Positions 7,760 through 16,380 are shown, counted from the first letter of the stretch. The stretch is 64,000 nucleotides of DNA from an uncultured Cellvibrio sp. (GCA_937958105.1 CALFXJ010000038.1:1-64000), one strand, 5' to 3'. The notes: generated by a model from the letters alone, not told the origin. Made by a program: numbers and translations.

Positions 7760-7807
7760 ATTACATGTAACCCACGCTGACAGTTCAACAAAACAGCTAC
7801 ATGTAAT
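7760..7807. repeat. Spaced inverted repeat ATTACATGTA / TACATGTAAT
   Basis: Two copies of the palindrome-containing word ATTACATGTA lie in inverted orientation at 7760-7769 and 7798-7807, separated by 28 bases. They sit downstream of the small membrane protein gene and of azurin, which converge here. They could form a stem or bind a regulator. There is no T run on either side. Confidence 0.4.
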
Positions 7808-7831
7808 CTGGCCCTGATATTTCCAGGACAG

Positions 7832-8281
7832 TTACTTCAGAGAAACCGTACCCTTCATCAATGAGATGTGGCCAGGGAATGAACAGAAGAATGTGTAATC
7901 TTCATCCGCTTTCAATTTATCCACGCTGAAGGTAACGGAAGTTTTTTCACCACCACCGATAATCTCGGTAAATGCAATAACCCGCTCATCGTCCGGTTTT
8001 ACATAGTCGTTATCCAGCCCCGCAGAAATGGAATCCCTGGCAACCTCAGCTGCATCCGCCGTCTTGGTAATAACAACGTTGTGGCCCATAACATTCTTCG
8101 CAAGCTTACCGGAATGCGTCAGATTAACCGTAAATTCCTTACAGGATTTATCGACCGCAATCTCACTCTTATCAAATTTCATTGCGTCGTTACTGTCGAT
8201 GGTAATGCTACAGTCATCGGCGGCGGCTTGCATGGCCACGGCACTCAACACAAGAGGGGCAATAAGGTATTTCATCTTCAT
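7832..8281 (-). CDS. azu: Azurin, periplasmic blue copper protein
   Basis: The 149-residue precursor has a signal peptide (about 1-21) and a mature azurin of normal length. Type 1 copper ligands are H67, C133, H138 and M142, with the usual MGHN and FFCSFPGH contexts. The structural disulfide cysteines C24 and C47 are present. Azurin shuttles single electrons in the periplasm, commonly from the cytochrome bc1 complex to nitrite reductase or to peroxidases. Lying between nirK and norZ, it is the likely donor to NirK or to its N-terminal cupredoxin. GGAGA precedes the first ATG; a second ATG two codons later is also possible. Confidence 0.95.
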   Translation of the reverse strand: MKMKYLIAPLVLSAVAMQAAADDCSITIDSNDAMKFDKSEIAVDKSCKEFTVNLTHSGKLAKNVMGHNVVITKTADAAEVARDSISAGLDNDYVKPDDERVIAFTEIIGGGEKTSVTFSVDKLKADEDYTFFCSFPGHISLMKGTVSLK

Positions 8282-8316
8282 GGATTAATCTCCGCACTGA
8301 TTGTAGAACGTGAAAT

Positions 8317-8339
8317 ACGCCTCCCAGTCAGGGAGGCGT
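8317..8339 (-). terminator. Hairpin downstream of norZ
   Basis: ACGCCTCCC and GGGAGGCGT form a perfect 9-bp stem with a 5-base loop. On the minus strand it is followed by ATTTCA, a poor T tract. It lies 59 bases beyond the norZ stop and just upstream of azurin, so it may end or attenuate the norZ transcript. Confidence 0.55.
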
Positions 8340-8397
8340 GGTAAAGCTGATCATTGGTAAGACATATTACTGGTACAAAATATCCAGATCCATTGAA

Positions 8398-10725
8398 TTA
8401 GTGATTGCCCCCACCACAACTGCCACAACAGACTTTTTCCGCCGGTGGCGCGTCTTTTGATGGATCCACCACAACGGCAGCGGATGTAGTGTCCCGTTGA
8501 AACACGCCCAGGACGACCTGCCAGGTGACCGCAAGGGCACCGATGATAAAGACAAGGTCACCGAATGTACGCACCCAGCGCAAAGTCTGCAACAGATCCT
8601 GCTGCATAAATTCTTCACTGCGCGCATACCATAAACCTTCCGCTACGCTGGCGTGGAACTGGATAAGGCCGATGGGCAACAGACTGGTAAAGATCATCAA
8701 TACCAGCCCACCATTAAGCCACCAGAAAGCGGTTTTCATTAAGCGCTCATTAAACACCAGCGAGGGCCGGATGTAGCGTAACACCAGCAGGGTAAAGCCA
8801 AGCGCCAGAAATCCATACACGCCGAAAAGCGCGGCGTGCGCATGCACGGGTGTCGTGTTCAGACCCTGGATGTAATACAGGGCAACGGGAGGATTGATCA
8901 TAAAGCCCAGCACCCCTGCCCCCAGCATGTTCCAGAACGCGACGGCGACAAAGAATATCAGGGGCCATTTCACATGCTGCATCCAGGCAGCGCGATTTTT
9001 TAACCGCCAGTTTTCCCAGGCTTCGTAACCCAGCACCACCAGAGGCACCACTTCCAGTGCACTGAAGGTCGCGCCAACGGCCATGACCGGTGTGGTTGTG
9101 CCGGAAAAATACAGGTGATGGAAGGTACCCGGAATGCCGCCCAGCATAAACAAAGACGCTGAAGCCAGACTGGCTGCCGTTGCCATGGTGCGCGATACCA
9201 GCCCCATGCTGCAGAAAATAAAGGCTAGCGCAGCCGTCGCAAATACCTCAAAGAAACCTTCTACCCACAGATGCACGATCCACCAGCGCCAGTACTCCAT
9301 CACTGACAGTACAGTGCGCTCTCCGTAGAAAAAGCCCGCGCCATAAAACAAACCGATGGCAACGACGGAGGCAGTCAACAGTGCCAGCAGGTTTTTGTCA
9401 CCGGGTTTGTAGAGTGCAGGCACAATGCCGCGCAGCATCAATACCAGCCAGAACACGATGCCAAGGAACTTGCCGATCTGCCACAGGCGGCCGAGATCTA
9501 CATATTCATAGCCCTGATGCCCCAGCCAGAAATTAAGGTGCTCGGGCATGACCTGTGCGATTGCCAGATAGTTACCGACGAAGGAGCCTACCACCACCAC
9601 GACCAGCGCCCAGAACAGGATATCCACACCGAGTTTCTGGAATTTCGGATCTTTACCACCGTTGATGATAGGTGCCAGAAACAGGCCTGCGGCCAGGAAC
9701 CCTGTCGCGATCCAGAAGAGCGCTGACTGGATATGCCAGGTGCGTGTCAGGGCGTAAGGAAACCACTGCGAAACATCGATTCCGTAAAACTTCTGTCCTT
9801 CCACCGTGTAGTGCGCGGTGAAGCCACCCAGCATGACCTGGAAGGTGAACAGCGCCACCACCAGAAACAGATATTTTCCCAGCGCGCGCTGGGAGGGCGT
9901 CAGGGATACCAGCGAGATGGGATCACTGGCTGGCGCAGCCGGATCCTGTTCGTCTTCTTTACGCAGAAATGCCCAGGCCCAGATGAGTCCACCAACACCT
10001 GCGACCAGCAGGATCACACTGATGATCGACCAGATAATATTTTCAGCCGTGGGTTTATTGTCGATCAGCGGTTCGTGAGGCCAGTTGTTGGTATAGGTGG
10101 CTGCGCTGTCAGGACGCTCTGTTGCGGCTGCCCATGCGGTCCAGAAGAAAAACTCGCTTAAGCGTGCACGGCGCTCCGGGTTCGGCAGAGTATCTTCTTT
10201 CATCGCATAACTGACACGGGTGCTGCGCAGCTCCGGGTCAGCACTGAACAGGCTCGCGTAGTAGACAGCGGTTTGACTGATGGCCTGCGCCCGACGATCA
10301 CTGACCACCAGAGTATCCGTGGCGGAATCGTAGCGGTTGCGACGGTAGTCTGCTTTCAGATCGTATTGCAGCGAGTGCTGCTGCGCCCCGTCGAGGGCGT
10401 CGTAGGATTTGCCGAACACATCCACAGCCGCCAGCTCGAGCCAGGCTACCAGCTCCCGATGCAGCCAGTCAGCCGTCCAGTCCGGAGCCTGATAGGCGCC
10501 GTGTCCCCAGACAGATCCCAGCTGCATGCCGCCTACAGATTGCCAGGCGGTCTGCCCATCAAGAATGCTGTCGCGGGTCATCAGCAGATCGCCGCTGTCA
10601 CTGATGACCTGCCCCGGAATCGGCGGCGCCTGACGATAAACCTCCCGGCCGAAGTAGCCCAGGATAGAAAAAGTCACAATAAGAATGGCAATCAAAAGCC
10701 ACCAGAGTTTGCGGTACTCAGCCAT
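8398..10725 (-). CDS. norZ: Quinol-dependent nitric oxide reductase (qNor)
   Basis: This single-subunit enzyme reduces two NO to N2O using quinol in the inner membrane. The 775-residue length fits qNor, which carries an N-terminal extension corresponding to a fused NorC-like domain and then the NorB core. Conserved His motifs are visible (TRTWHIQSALFW, YWRWWIVHLWVEGFFEV, GTFHHLYF and VHAHAALFGVYG), supplying the haem b, b3 and non-haem iron ligands. I chose ATG 10723-10725, which has GGGAGGG upstream. The TTG at 10749 would add eight residues. The C-terminus ends in a Cys-rich tail, CCGSCGGG, which I do not recall from typical qNor. It is divergent from the DUF454-nnrS-nsrR operon, with NsrR boxes between, so it is probably an NO-detoxification gene. 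Confidence 0.93.
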   Translation of the reverse strand: MAEYRKLWWLLIAILIVTFSILGYFGREVYRQAPPIPGQVISDSGDLLMTRDSILDGQTAWQSVGGMQLGSVWGHGAYQAPDWTADWLHRELVAWLELAAVDVFGKSYDALDGAQQHSLQYDLKADYRRNRYDSATDTLVVSDRRAQAISQTAVYYASLFSADPELRSTRVSYAMKEDTLPNPERRARLSEFFFWTAWAAATERPDSAATYTNNWPHEPLIDNKPTAENIIWSIISVILLVAGVGGLIWAWAFLRKEDEQDPAAPASDPISLVSLTPSQRALGKYLFLVVALFTFQVMLGGFTAHYTVEGQKFYGIDVSQWFPYALTRTWHIQSALFWIATGFLAAGLFLAPIINGGKDPKFQKLGVDILFWALVVVVVGSFVGNYLAIAQVMPEHLNFWLGHQGYEYVDLGRLWQIGKFLGIVFWLVLMLRGIVPALYKPGDKNLLALLTASVVAIGLFYGAGFFYGERTVLSVMEYWRWWIVHLWVEGFFEVFATAALAFIFCSMGLVSRTMATAASLASASLFMLGGIPGTFHHLYFSGTTTPVMAVGATFSALEVVPLVVLGYEAWENWRLKNRAAWMQHVKWPLIFFVAVAFWNMLGAGVLGFMINPPVALYYIQGLNTTPVHAHAALFGVYGFLALGFTLLVLRYIRPSLVFNERLMKTAFWWLNGGLVLMIFTSLLPIGLIQFHASVAEGLWYARSEEFMQQDLLQTLRWVRTFGDLVFIIGALAVTWQVVLGVFQRDTTSAAVVVDPSKDAPPAEKVCCGSCGGGNH

Positions 10726-10840
10726 GACATGCCCTCCCTGGAGGGACAATGAGTCTATCGAAGGTGATCATATTTTTACGCTCCGTTGCGAAAACTGGGG
10801 ACAGGAAGATGCCGCGAAAGAAATTTTTACCGGACATCTT

Positions 10841-10863
10841 AAGATTCATTGTAAATGCATCTT
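10841..10863. promoter_or_regulatory. NsrR-type operator 1
   Basis: This 23-base dyad has half-sites AAGATTCATT and AAATGCATCTT, close to the 11-1-11 NsrR consensus built from AAGATGCATTT. It lies about 115 bases upstream of norZ and about 80 bases upstream of the DUF454 gene. NsrR is encoded three genes away, which suggests NO-responsive autoregulation. Confidence 0.8.
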
Positions 10864-10866
10864 TTA

Positions 10867-10889
10867 AAGATGTAAAATGAATACATGTT
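10867..10889. promoter_or_regulatory. NsrR-type operator 2
   Basis: A second dyad with half-sites AAGATGTAAA and AATACATGTT is centred 26 bases from the first. It is less symmetric but keeps the ATGTA/TACAT core. Two boxes at this spacing could serve the two divergent promoters separately. Confidence 0.65.
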
Positions 10890-10932
10890 TAAAAATGCAG
10901 TTTTTTCTTCCGGTTAAAAACGGAGCATGGCG

Positions 10933-11415
10933 ATGCTTAAACATTGGTGGATACACTCCGCGCGAGCGGTCTACGTGGCAGTAGCGGTTATGGCTTTGGT
11001 GGTGGGTCTGATCGGTATCGTCGTTCCTTTACTGCCAACCACACCCTTTCTGTTATTGTCCGCCGGGGCAGCGGCCAAAGGCTCGCCCCGCTTTCATTCG
11101 TGGCTGATCCGGCACCCATGGATAAATGAACCTTTGATCGCCTGGCGTGATGAAGGCGCGATCCCCACCCGGGCAAAACGAATTGCGTTAACGATGCTGT
11201 CAATCAGCTGGCTGGCCCTTGCGCTGGGCGGAATACCGCACCTGCTTCTGCTGGGACTGTCTGGATTATTTTTCGCACTCGGGTTGTTTATAGCCCGACG
11301 GCCAGCGCCGGCTTATGAGGCAGAAGTGCCACCTGAAACCATCAAACGTTATGAAGGCTGCGTAAACTACAGCGACCTTCGAGCTTACAGCGATCCAGAG
11401 GTTTTCCATGAATAA
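10933..11415 (+). CDS. DUF454 (YbaN-family) inner-membrane protein
   Basis: The 160-residue protein has the YbaN/DUF454 pattern: a first membrane helix, then GIVVPLLPTTPFLLLSA, then SPRFHSWLIRHPW, followed by two more hydrophobic segments. I prefer the ATG at 10933 because GGAG lies seven bases upstream; the ATG at 10927 is too close to it. The function of the family is unknown, but it occurs often beside nnrS or norB. Its 3' end overlaps nnrS by eight bases, so the two are translationally coupled. NsrR boxes are upstream. Confidence 0.85.
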   Translation: MLKHWWIHSARAVYVAVAVMALVVGLIGIVVPLLPTTPFLLLSAGAAAKGSPRFHSWLIRHPWINEPLIAWRDEGAIPTRAKRIALTMLSISWLALALGGIPHLLLLGLSGLFFALGLFIARRPAPAYEAEVPPETIKRYEGCVNYSDLRAYSDPEVFHE

Positions 11416-12592
11416 AGTCGCTCAACCTGTTGTTTTACTGGCATTTCCTTTTCGGATCTTCTTCCTCTTGACCGGCCTTTACGCCGCCTTCAGCGTCGTC
11501 GCCTGGATGAGTTACCTGTTTGGTGGTTTGCCTTTACCGGTAGGCTGGTCCGCCATTCATTGGCATGGCCACGAGATGTTGTTCGGCTTCACCACCGCCG
11601 CCATTGCCGGTTTTTTACTGACGGCGATGTGTAACTGGACGGGTGCTGCGCCGCTCCAGGGGCGCGCGTTACTGGCGCTGGTGCTGGTATGGTTCGCCGG
11701 CCGCGTGGTGATGTGGACGGCTGGCTGGTGGCCCGGCTGGTTCACAGCGGGTGTCGATATGTTGTTTCTCCCCTGCCTCGCAATTTATGTGGCGCGGGTG
11801 CTGTTGGCCCATGGCAACAAACGCAATCTCATCATGGTGATCATTCTCGGGGTGATGACGGTGGCCAATGGCATGATGCACCTTGGTTTCCTCACCGGCG
11901 GCACCGTTTGGTTAAGCCTCGGGCAGGTTTCCGCCTTCAACCTGATCACCTTGATGATGATCGTTATTGGCGGGCGAATTATTCCGCTGTTCACGATTAA
12001 CTGGCTGCGCAATCACGGCCATGATCCCGCAGCCGTTAAACAATCCCCTGCCCTTGATCGTCTGGCAATCATCGTCACCGCACTGTTGATTCCTGCCGAT
12101 CTGGTTACCTCTGCACCCTGGCTGGCCGGAATCCTGGCACTCGCCGCCGCTGCAGTTCATGGTCTGCGCCTGGCTGGCTGGTCAGGCTGGAAAACCGGAC
12201 GCGAACCCTTGTTATGGATTCTTCACCTCAGCTACGTCTGGATTATCCTGGCGCTCTTGCTCAAAGGGGCGGCGGCCTTTAACCTCGTGGCTCCCACCGC
12301 GTGGCTGCATGCATTGGGTGTGGGAGGAATGGGAACCTTAATCCTGGGCGTCATGACCCGCGTCGCGCTCGGTCATACTGGTCGTCCGCTGACCTTGCCC
12401 CCGCTGGGCGTGGTGATTTATCTCGCCATCACACTGGGCGCTGTGGCCCGGGTATTGGCTGCGCTGCAGTCTATTGATTACCGTGCAGGATTATTCATCG
12501 CCGCCTTCGGGTGGACACTGGCTTTCTGTTTATTTGTTTTTATTTATTGGCCGATCCTCAGTCAGCCGCGCGCTGACGGACGTCCCGGCTAA
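11408..12592 (+). CDS. nnrS: NnrS haem-copper membrane protein
   Basis: The 394-residue polytopic protein has about twelve hydrophobic segments. Typical NnrS motifs are visible: FRIFFLLTGLYAA at the start, HWHGHEMLFGFTTAAIAGFLLTA with several candidate metal or haem histidines, and GGRIIPLFTINWL with MTRVALGHTGRPL later. NnrS is known to relieve nitrosative stress, by protecting against NO-iron complexes in Vibrio. It lies between the DUF454 gene and nsrR in an apparent operon under NsrR-type boxes. Confidence 0.93.
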   Translation: MNKVAQPVVLLAFPFRIFFLLTGLYAAFSVVAWMSYLFGGLPLPVGWSAIHWHGHEMLFGFTTAAIAGFLLTAMCNWTGAAPLQGRALLALVLVWFAGRVVMWTAGWWPGWFTAGVDMLFLPCLAIYVARVLLAHGNKRNLIMVIILGVMTVANGMMHLGFLTGGTVWLSLGQVSAFNLITLMMIVIGGRIIPLFTINWLRNHGHDPAAVKQSPALDRLAIIVTALLIPADLVTSAPWLAGILALAAAAVHGLRLAGWSGWKTGREPLLWILHLSYVWIILALLLKGAAAFNLVAPTAWLHALGVGGMGTLILGVMTRVALGHTGRPLTLPPLGVVIYLAITLGAVARVLAALQSIDYRAGLFIAAFGWTLAFCLFVFIYWPILSQPRADGRPG

Positions 12593-12603
12593 AGAGTTTT
12601 ACT

Positions 12604-13044
12604 ATGCATATCACTTTATATACCGATTATTCGTTGCGGGTTCTGATGTATATCGCGCTCAAAGGCGAAGAGCTCTCAACCATCCGTGAGATTGCCGAAA
12701 GTTACGACATCTCCCGCAACCATTTGATGAAGGTTGTACAGGAGTTGAATAACAAAGGATATTTGACTGCGCTGCGCGGCAAAAACGGCGGCCTGCGTTT
12801 GAATGGCCGTCCGGAAGACATCAACATCGGCGCACTGGTGCGCGATACCGAACGGGATATCGCATTAGTGGAATGCCTCGGTGAGAAAAACCGTTGCGTG
12901 ATTACTCCGGCCTGTCAGTTGAAGTTTGTACTGGCGGAAGCCCTGGAAGCCTTCTTCAAAACTTTGGACAAATATACTCTCGCCGATCTGTTACCACTGC
13001 AACGACAACCGGAAATCATCCGGCTTTTGCATTTTCCGGCGTGA
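12604..13044 (+). CDS. nsrR: NO-sensing Rrf2-family repressor NsrR
   Basis: The 146-residue protein starts MHITLYTDYSLRVLMYIA, typical of NsrR, and has a winged helix at about residues 27-63. Cysteines C91, C98 and C104 in an ECLG-x3-RC-x5-C pattern can bind the [Fe-S] cluster that reacts with NO. It lies 11 bases after nnrS. Together with the two dyads upstream of norZ and the DUF454 gene, this indicates a local NO-responsive switch. Confidence 0.93.
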   Translation: MHITLYTDYSLRVLMYIALKGEELSTIREIAESYDISRNHLMKVVQELNNKGYLTALRGKNGGLRLNGRPEDINIGALVRDTERDIALVECLGEKNRCVITPACQLKFVLAEALEAFFKTLDKYTLADLLPLQRQPEIIRLLHFPA

Positions 13045-13120
13045 ATTTATTTCTCTGAATGTTTCGCGCATAAAAATAGTGGCACTATTAACTTCCCGTC
13101 AGGTTGCATTCCCCCTCTGC

Positions 13121-13146
13121 GCTGCTATTTTTTAAAAAATATCTTA
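13121..13146. promoter_or_regulatory. AT-rich palindrome upstream of the nor operon, possible NsrR site
   Basis: TATTTTTTAAAAAATA with flanks GC and TCTT reads AAGATATTTTTTAAAAAATA on the minus strand, resembling an NsrR half-site AAGAT followed by an A/T dyad. It lies about 20-40 bases before the ATG of the first nor-operon gene. It could equally be a plain AT palindrome. No FNR-type box is visible in 13045-13163. Confidence 0.4.
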
Positions 13147-13163
13147 TCGCTGAGGGAGGCGCT

Positions 13164-13289
13164 ATGCGACACAAACCGTTTTATGGACCGGTAAAAATTC
13201 TCAGCTTCATAGTTCTATTAGCAATGGCAGCTGCAATTCTTTATGCCTTTTCTATTTCACTCCTGCACTGGTCAGGTATCGGAGTATAA
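13164..13289 (+). CDS. 41-residue single-pass membrane peptide at the head of the nor operon
   Basis: ATG 13164 follows a strong ribosome binding site, GGGAGG. The product is basic at the start (MRHKPFYGPVK), then has one hydrophobic segment at about residues 12-32, and ends HWSGIGV. It ends 11 bases before norC. I do not recognise it. Small single-helix subunits accompany several haem-copper oxidases, so an accessory subunit or assembly factor of the NorCB complex is possible. The strong ribosome binding site and tight spacing argue that it is real. Confidence 0.65.
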   Translation: MRHKPFYGPVKILSFIVLLAMAAAILYAFSISLLHWSGIGV

Positions 13290-13300
13290 AGGCAACCACT

Positions 13301-14152
13301 ATGAATAATCGTCAAGCAAGAATGTTTGCCATTGCCTCAACCGGTATTTCCGTGTTGGTATTTCTCATACTGACATTAGATAGTCACCGTCAGTTTGACA
13401 CCTTGACCAATGCGGAAAATATCACGCCCGAAGTCACTCACGGCAAAGATGTATGGCACAAGTACAATTGTATTAATTGCCATACGCTCTTCGGTGAAGG
13501 GGCTTATTACGCACCGGATCTCACCAAAATTACCCAACATCGTGGTGAAGCGTATCTCCAGGCTTACATGCGCGATCCCGCTAAGTTTTATGATGAGAAT
13601 AAACATCGTCGGCTGATGCCGAAGCAGAATTTGAGCGAAAAAGAAATCAGCGATTTGATCCAGTTTCTGGACTGGGTCAGCAAGGTTGATAATCAAGGCT
13701 GGCCGCCACGGCCCATCCTGGTAACCGGTAGCTTTATTCCCGGTGCCGACTCGGTTGCGGCGGTGGCTGCGGGAAGCGCTGATAATCCGGCGGGTATCCG
13801 CCCGGTGACGGATGATGATGATCCCCGTGCGCAAGGCGAACATGTTTTTCGGAGTGCAATCCCGGCGTGTAATGCCTGCCACTCAACAGCGCCCGGCGCC
13901 AACATGGCCGGCCCCACACTCGCCGGTCTTGTTACCCGCGCCGAAGCCGTTCTTGCATCGGGTGACTACACCGGCAAGGCGACAGACGTAGAGGGTTATA
14001 TCCGTGAATCGGTTATTGCGCCGAGTGCGCATCTTGTTCCCGGAGACATGTATTCAGCTAATGGCACCTCTTTCATGCCTGTCGGCTATGAAGACAGCCT
14101 GACACCTGAACAGCTTGACCACCTGATTGCTTATCTGGCAACGCTGAAATAA
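13301..14152 (+). CDS. norC: NO reductase cytochrome c subunit with an extra cytochrome c domain
   Basis: NorC passes electrons to NorB. The first 130 residues are normal: an N-terminal membrane anchor (about 8-26), the haem site CINCH at 57-61, and LMPK at about 105-108 for the distal Met. A linker rich in Ala, Gly and Asp (about 145-175) leads to a second cytochrome c domain with CNACH at 190-194 and a candidate distal Met in SFMPVGY. The total of 283 residues is nearly twice that of a usual NorC. The extra haem may widen the donor range or link to the periplasmic azurin pool. It lies 37 bases before norB. Confidence 0.92.
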   Translation: MNNRQARMFAIASTGISVLVFLILTLDSHRQFDTLTNAENITPEVTHGKDVWHKYNCINCHTLFGEGAYYAPDLTKITQHRGEAYLQAYMRDPAKFYDENKHRRLMPKQNLSEKEISDLIQFLDWVSKVDNQGWPPRPILVTGSFIPGADSVAAVAAGSADNPAGIRPVTDDDDPRAQGEHVFRSAIPACNACHSTAPGANMAGPTLAGLVTRAEAVLASGDYTGKATDVEGYIRESVIAPSAHLVPGDMYSANGTSFMPVGYEDSLTPEQLDHLIAYLATLK

Positions 14153-14189
14153 GTCCTCTTCACATTCAGCATCTAAATGGAGAATAACG

Positions 14190-15557
14190 ATGCAATATAG
14201 ATCGCAGTCAGTAGCATATTGGTACTTCGCGGTCGCGATGGTGCTGTTCGGATTACAGCTGGTTTTTGGTTTACTGTCCGCCTCCAAGTATCTTGGGCCT
14301 GATCCTCTGCTGTATATCCTGCCCTTTGATGTAACCAAGGTCATTCACACCAATCTTCTGATCGTGTGGGTGCTCACCGGATTTATGGGCGCTACCTATT
14401 GGATGATTCCCGACGAGTCACGCACTGAACTGCACAGCACCAGGCTGGCTTACATCCAATTATTTCTGTGGGTGATTATGGGGGTAACAGCCATCATCGG
14501 CTACCTGTTCCGTTACGGTACAGGTAACAAATTACTGGAACAACCGTTACCACATAAAATCATTATCGTTATCTGCATGCTGATATTTCTTTACAACATC
14601 GGTATGACCATAAAAAAATCCGGCCGCTTTACCACAACAGAAGGTGTGTTAATGCTAGGCCTTGTCAGCTCCGCCGTTCTCTTCTTCCCCGCCCTGCTGC
14701 ATTACGAAAACTATACCGTCTCTATCTTCTATCGCTGGTGGACCATTCACCTGTGGGTGGAAGGTGTCTGGATGATGATCATGGGCGCTTTCCTCGCCTA
14801 TTTATTAATTCGCCTGTCGGGTGCAGACCGGGAAGTCATGGAAAAATGGCTTTATGTGATCGTGGGCCTGGTATTTATCGCCGGTATTCTGGGAACGGCG
14901 CACCACTACTATTGGGTCGGCGTGCCGACTTATTGGTTACCTATCGGCGGATTTTTCAGTGCTCTTGAACCGGCCGCATTAGTGGCAATGGCGATTTATG
15001 CTTATACTGCAATTCGTCGTTCGGGACTGGCGCACCCGAATAAACTCGCGCTGCACTGGACCGTCGGCAGCGCCGTATTTACGTTATTCGGGGCCGGGTT
15101 ATTAGGGCTTGCGCACACCTGGCCAAGTGTTAATAAATGGACGCACGGTACGCTGATCACCGCGATGCACGGTCACGCCGCTTTCTACGGTGCTTATGCG
15201 ATGATCGTACTGGCCATGATTACCTACGCACTACCCTCGTTGACCCGCCATCGTCCCGAAGGCGGCAGCAGCATCGGTTACTGGGCATTCTGGTTGCAAA
15301 TCACCGGTATGTTCGGGATGACCTTGTCATTCGCCACCGCCGGCATCGGGCAGGTGTACCTCGAACGGATTATGGGTATGGGTTATCTGGATACGCAATT
15401 AAAAATTCAGGTTCACTTTCTCATGTTGATTGCAACCGCGTCGATATTTACGGTGGGAGTCGCCTTGTTTATTTATGACTTTTTTCGCTTTGCCCCAAGG
15501 TTTATTTTCGAAGATGAGCCGCAACTGGAAGCCGGCGTCACGCGGAGTACTCCATGA
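14190..15557 (+). CDS. norB: Cytochrome c-dependent NO reductase large subunit
   Basis: The 455-residue, twelve-helix membrane protein reduces NO to N2O at a haem b3-FeB centre. Recognisable motifs include VIHTNLLIVWVL near the start, YRWWTIHLWVEGVWMM, GTAHHYYWVG and TAMHGHAAFYGAYAM, which supply the haem and FeB histidines. The ribosome binding site GGAGA precedes the ATG. The stop overlaps the norQ start (ATGA), the usual coupling in norCBQD operons. Confidence 0.96.
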   Translation: MQYRSQSVAYWYFAVAMVLFGLQLVFGLLSASKYLGPDPLLYILPFDVTKVIHTNLLIVWVLTGFMGATYWMIPDESRTELHSTRLAYIQLFLWVIMGVTAIIGYLFRYGTGNKLLEQPLPHKIIIVICMLIFLYNIGMTIKKSGRFTTTEGVLMLGLVSSAVLFFPALLHYENYTVSIFYRWWTIHLWVEGVWMMIMGAFLAYLLIRLSGADREVMEKWLYVIVGLVFIAGILGTAHHYYWVGVPTYWLPIGGFFSALEPAALVAMAIYAYTAIRRSGLAHPNKLALHWTVGSAVFTLFGAGLLGLAHTWPSVNKWTHGTLITAMHGHAAFYGAYAMIVLAMITYALPSLTRHRPEGGSSIGYWAFWLQITGMFGMTLSFATAGIGQVYLERIMGMGYLDTQLKIQVHFLMLIATASIFTVGVALFIYDFFRFAPRFIFEDEPQLEAGVTRSTP

Positions 15558-16369
15558 CGATGACTCAACCCATTGCCTCGTTTGCGCCCCGTACCGAAGA
15601 ACCTTTTTATGTGCCCTGTGGTGAGGAGGTCAACCTCTTCACGCAGTGCCATGAGCAATCCCTGGCAGTGATGTTAAAAGGACCGACCGGTTGTGGAAAA
15701 ACCCGTCTGGTTGAATATATGGCGTGGAAGCTCAAGCGGCCCTTGATCACGGTTGCCTGTCACGATGACCTGTCGGCAAATGATTTGATTGGCCGGTATC
15801 TGATCCGTCACGACGGTACTGTATGGCAAGACGGTCCACTCACACGCGCGGTGCGCGAAGGAGCGATCTGTTACCTCGATGAGGTGGTTGAAGCGCGTCA
15901 GGATACGATCGTCGTTTTACATTCACTCACCGATCATCGTCGCTTGTTACCTATTGATAAAACCGGTGAGCTGTTAACGGCAGCACCGGGTTTTCAACTG
16001 GTTATTTCCTATAACCCCGGCTATCAACGTATGCTCAAGGACTTAAAACCGAGTACACGCCAGCGGTTTGTGGCAATGGATTTACACTATCCGGATTATG
16101 AGAGCGAAGTGGCCATCGTCGAGCGCGAGGGCAAGGTTGATCATGCAACGGCTCACGCACTGGTAGGCCTTGCACACCGCATCCGCACGCTGCACGATCG
16201 CGGTCTACCGGAAGTTCCCAGTACACGCTTATTAATTGCCGCTGCATTATTATCTTCACGAGGTGTCGACATTCGTACGGCGTGCCGGTCAGCCATCGTT
16301 GCCCCCTTATCCGATGATGAGGCATTAACAGGTGCCATGAATGATCTCGTTGATGCGATTTTTATTTAA
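15554..16369 (+). CDS. norQ: MoxR-type AAA+ ATPase for NO reductase maturation
   Basis: The 271-residue protein of the CbbQ/NirQ/NorQ family has Walker A GPTGCGKT at 43-50, Walker B CYLDEVVEA near 110 and a sensor region VISYNPGYQ. NorQ works with NorD to insert the non-haem iron into NorB, and NorQ-type ATPases are general metal-site chaperones. It overlaps norB by four bases and is followed by norD after 11 bases. Confidence 0.95.
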   Translation: MTMTQPIASFAPRTEEPFYVPCGEEVNLFTQCHEQSLAVMLKGPTGCGKTRLVEYMAWKLKRPLITVACHDDLSANDLIGRYLIRHDGTVWQDGPLTRAVREGAICYLDEVVEARQDTIVVLHSLTDHRRLLPIDKTGELLTAAPGFQLVISYNPGYQRMLKDLKPSTRQRFVAMDLHYPDYESEVAIVEREGKVDHATAHALVGLAHRIRTLHDRGLPEVPSTRLLIAAALLSSRGVDIRTACRSAIVAPLSDDEALTGAMNDLVDAIFI

Positions 16370-16380
16370 GGCCCCTCGTC

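Noticed and set aside
13104..13163. Longer start for the small peptide before norC
   Set aside because: The ATG at 13104 precedes an AT-rich palindrome and lacks a ribosome binding site; the ATG at 13164 has GGGAGG.
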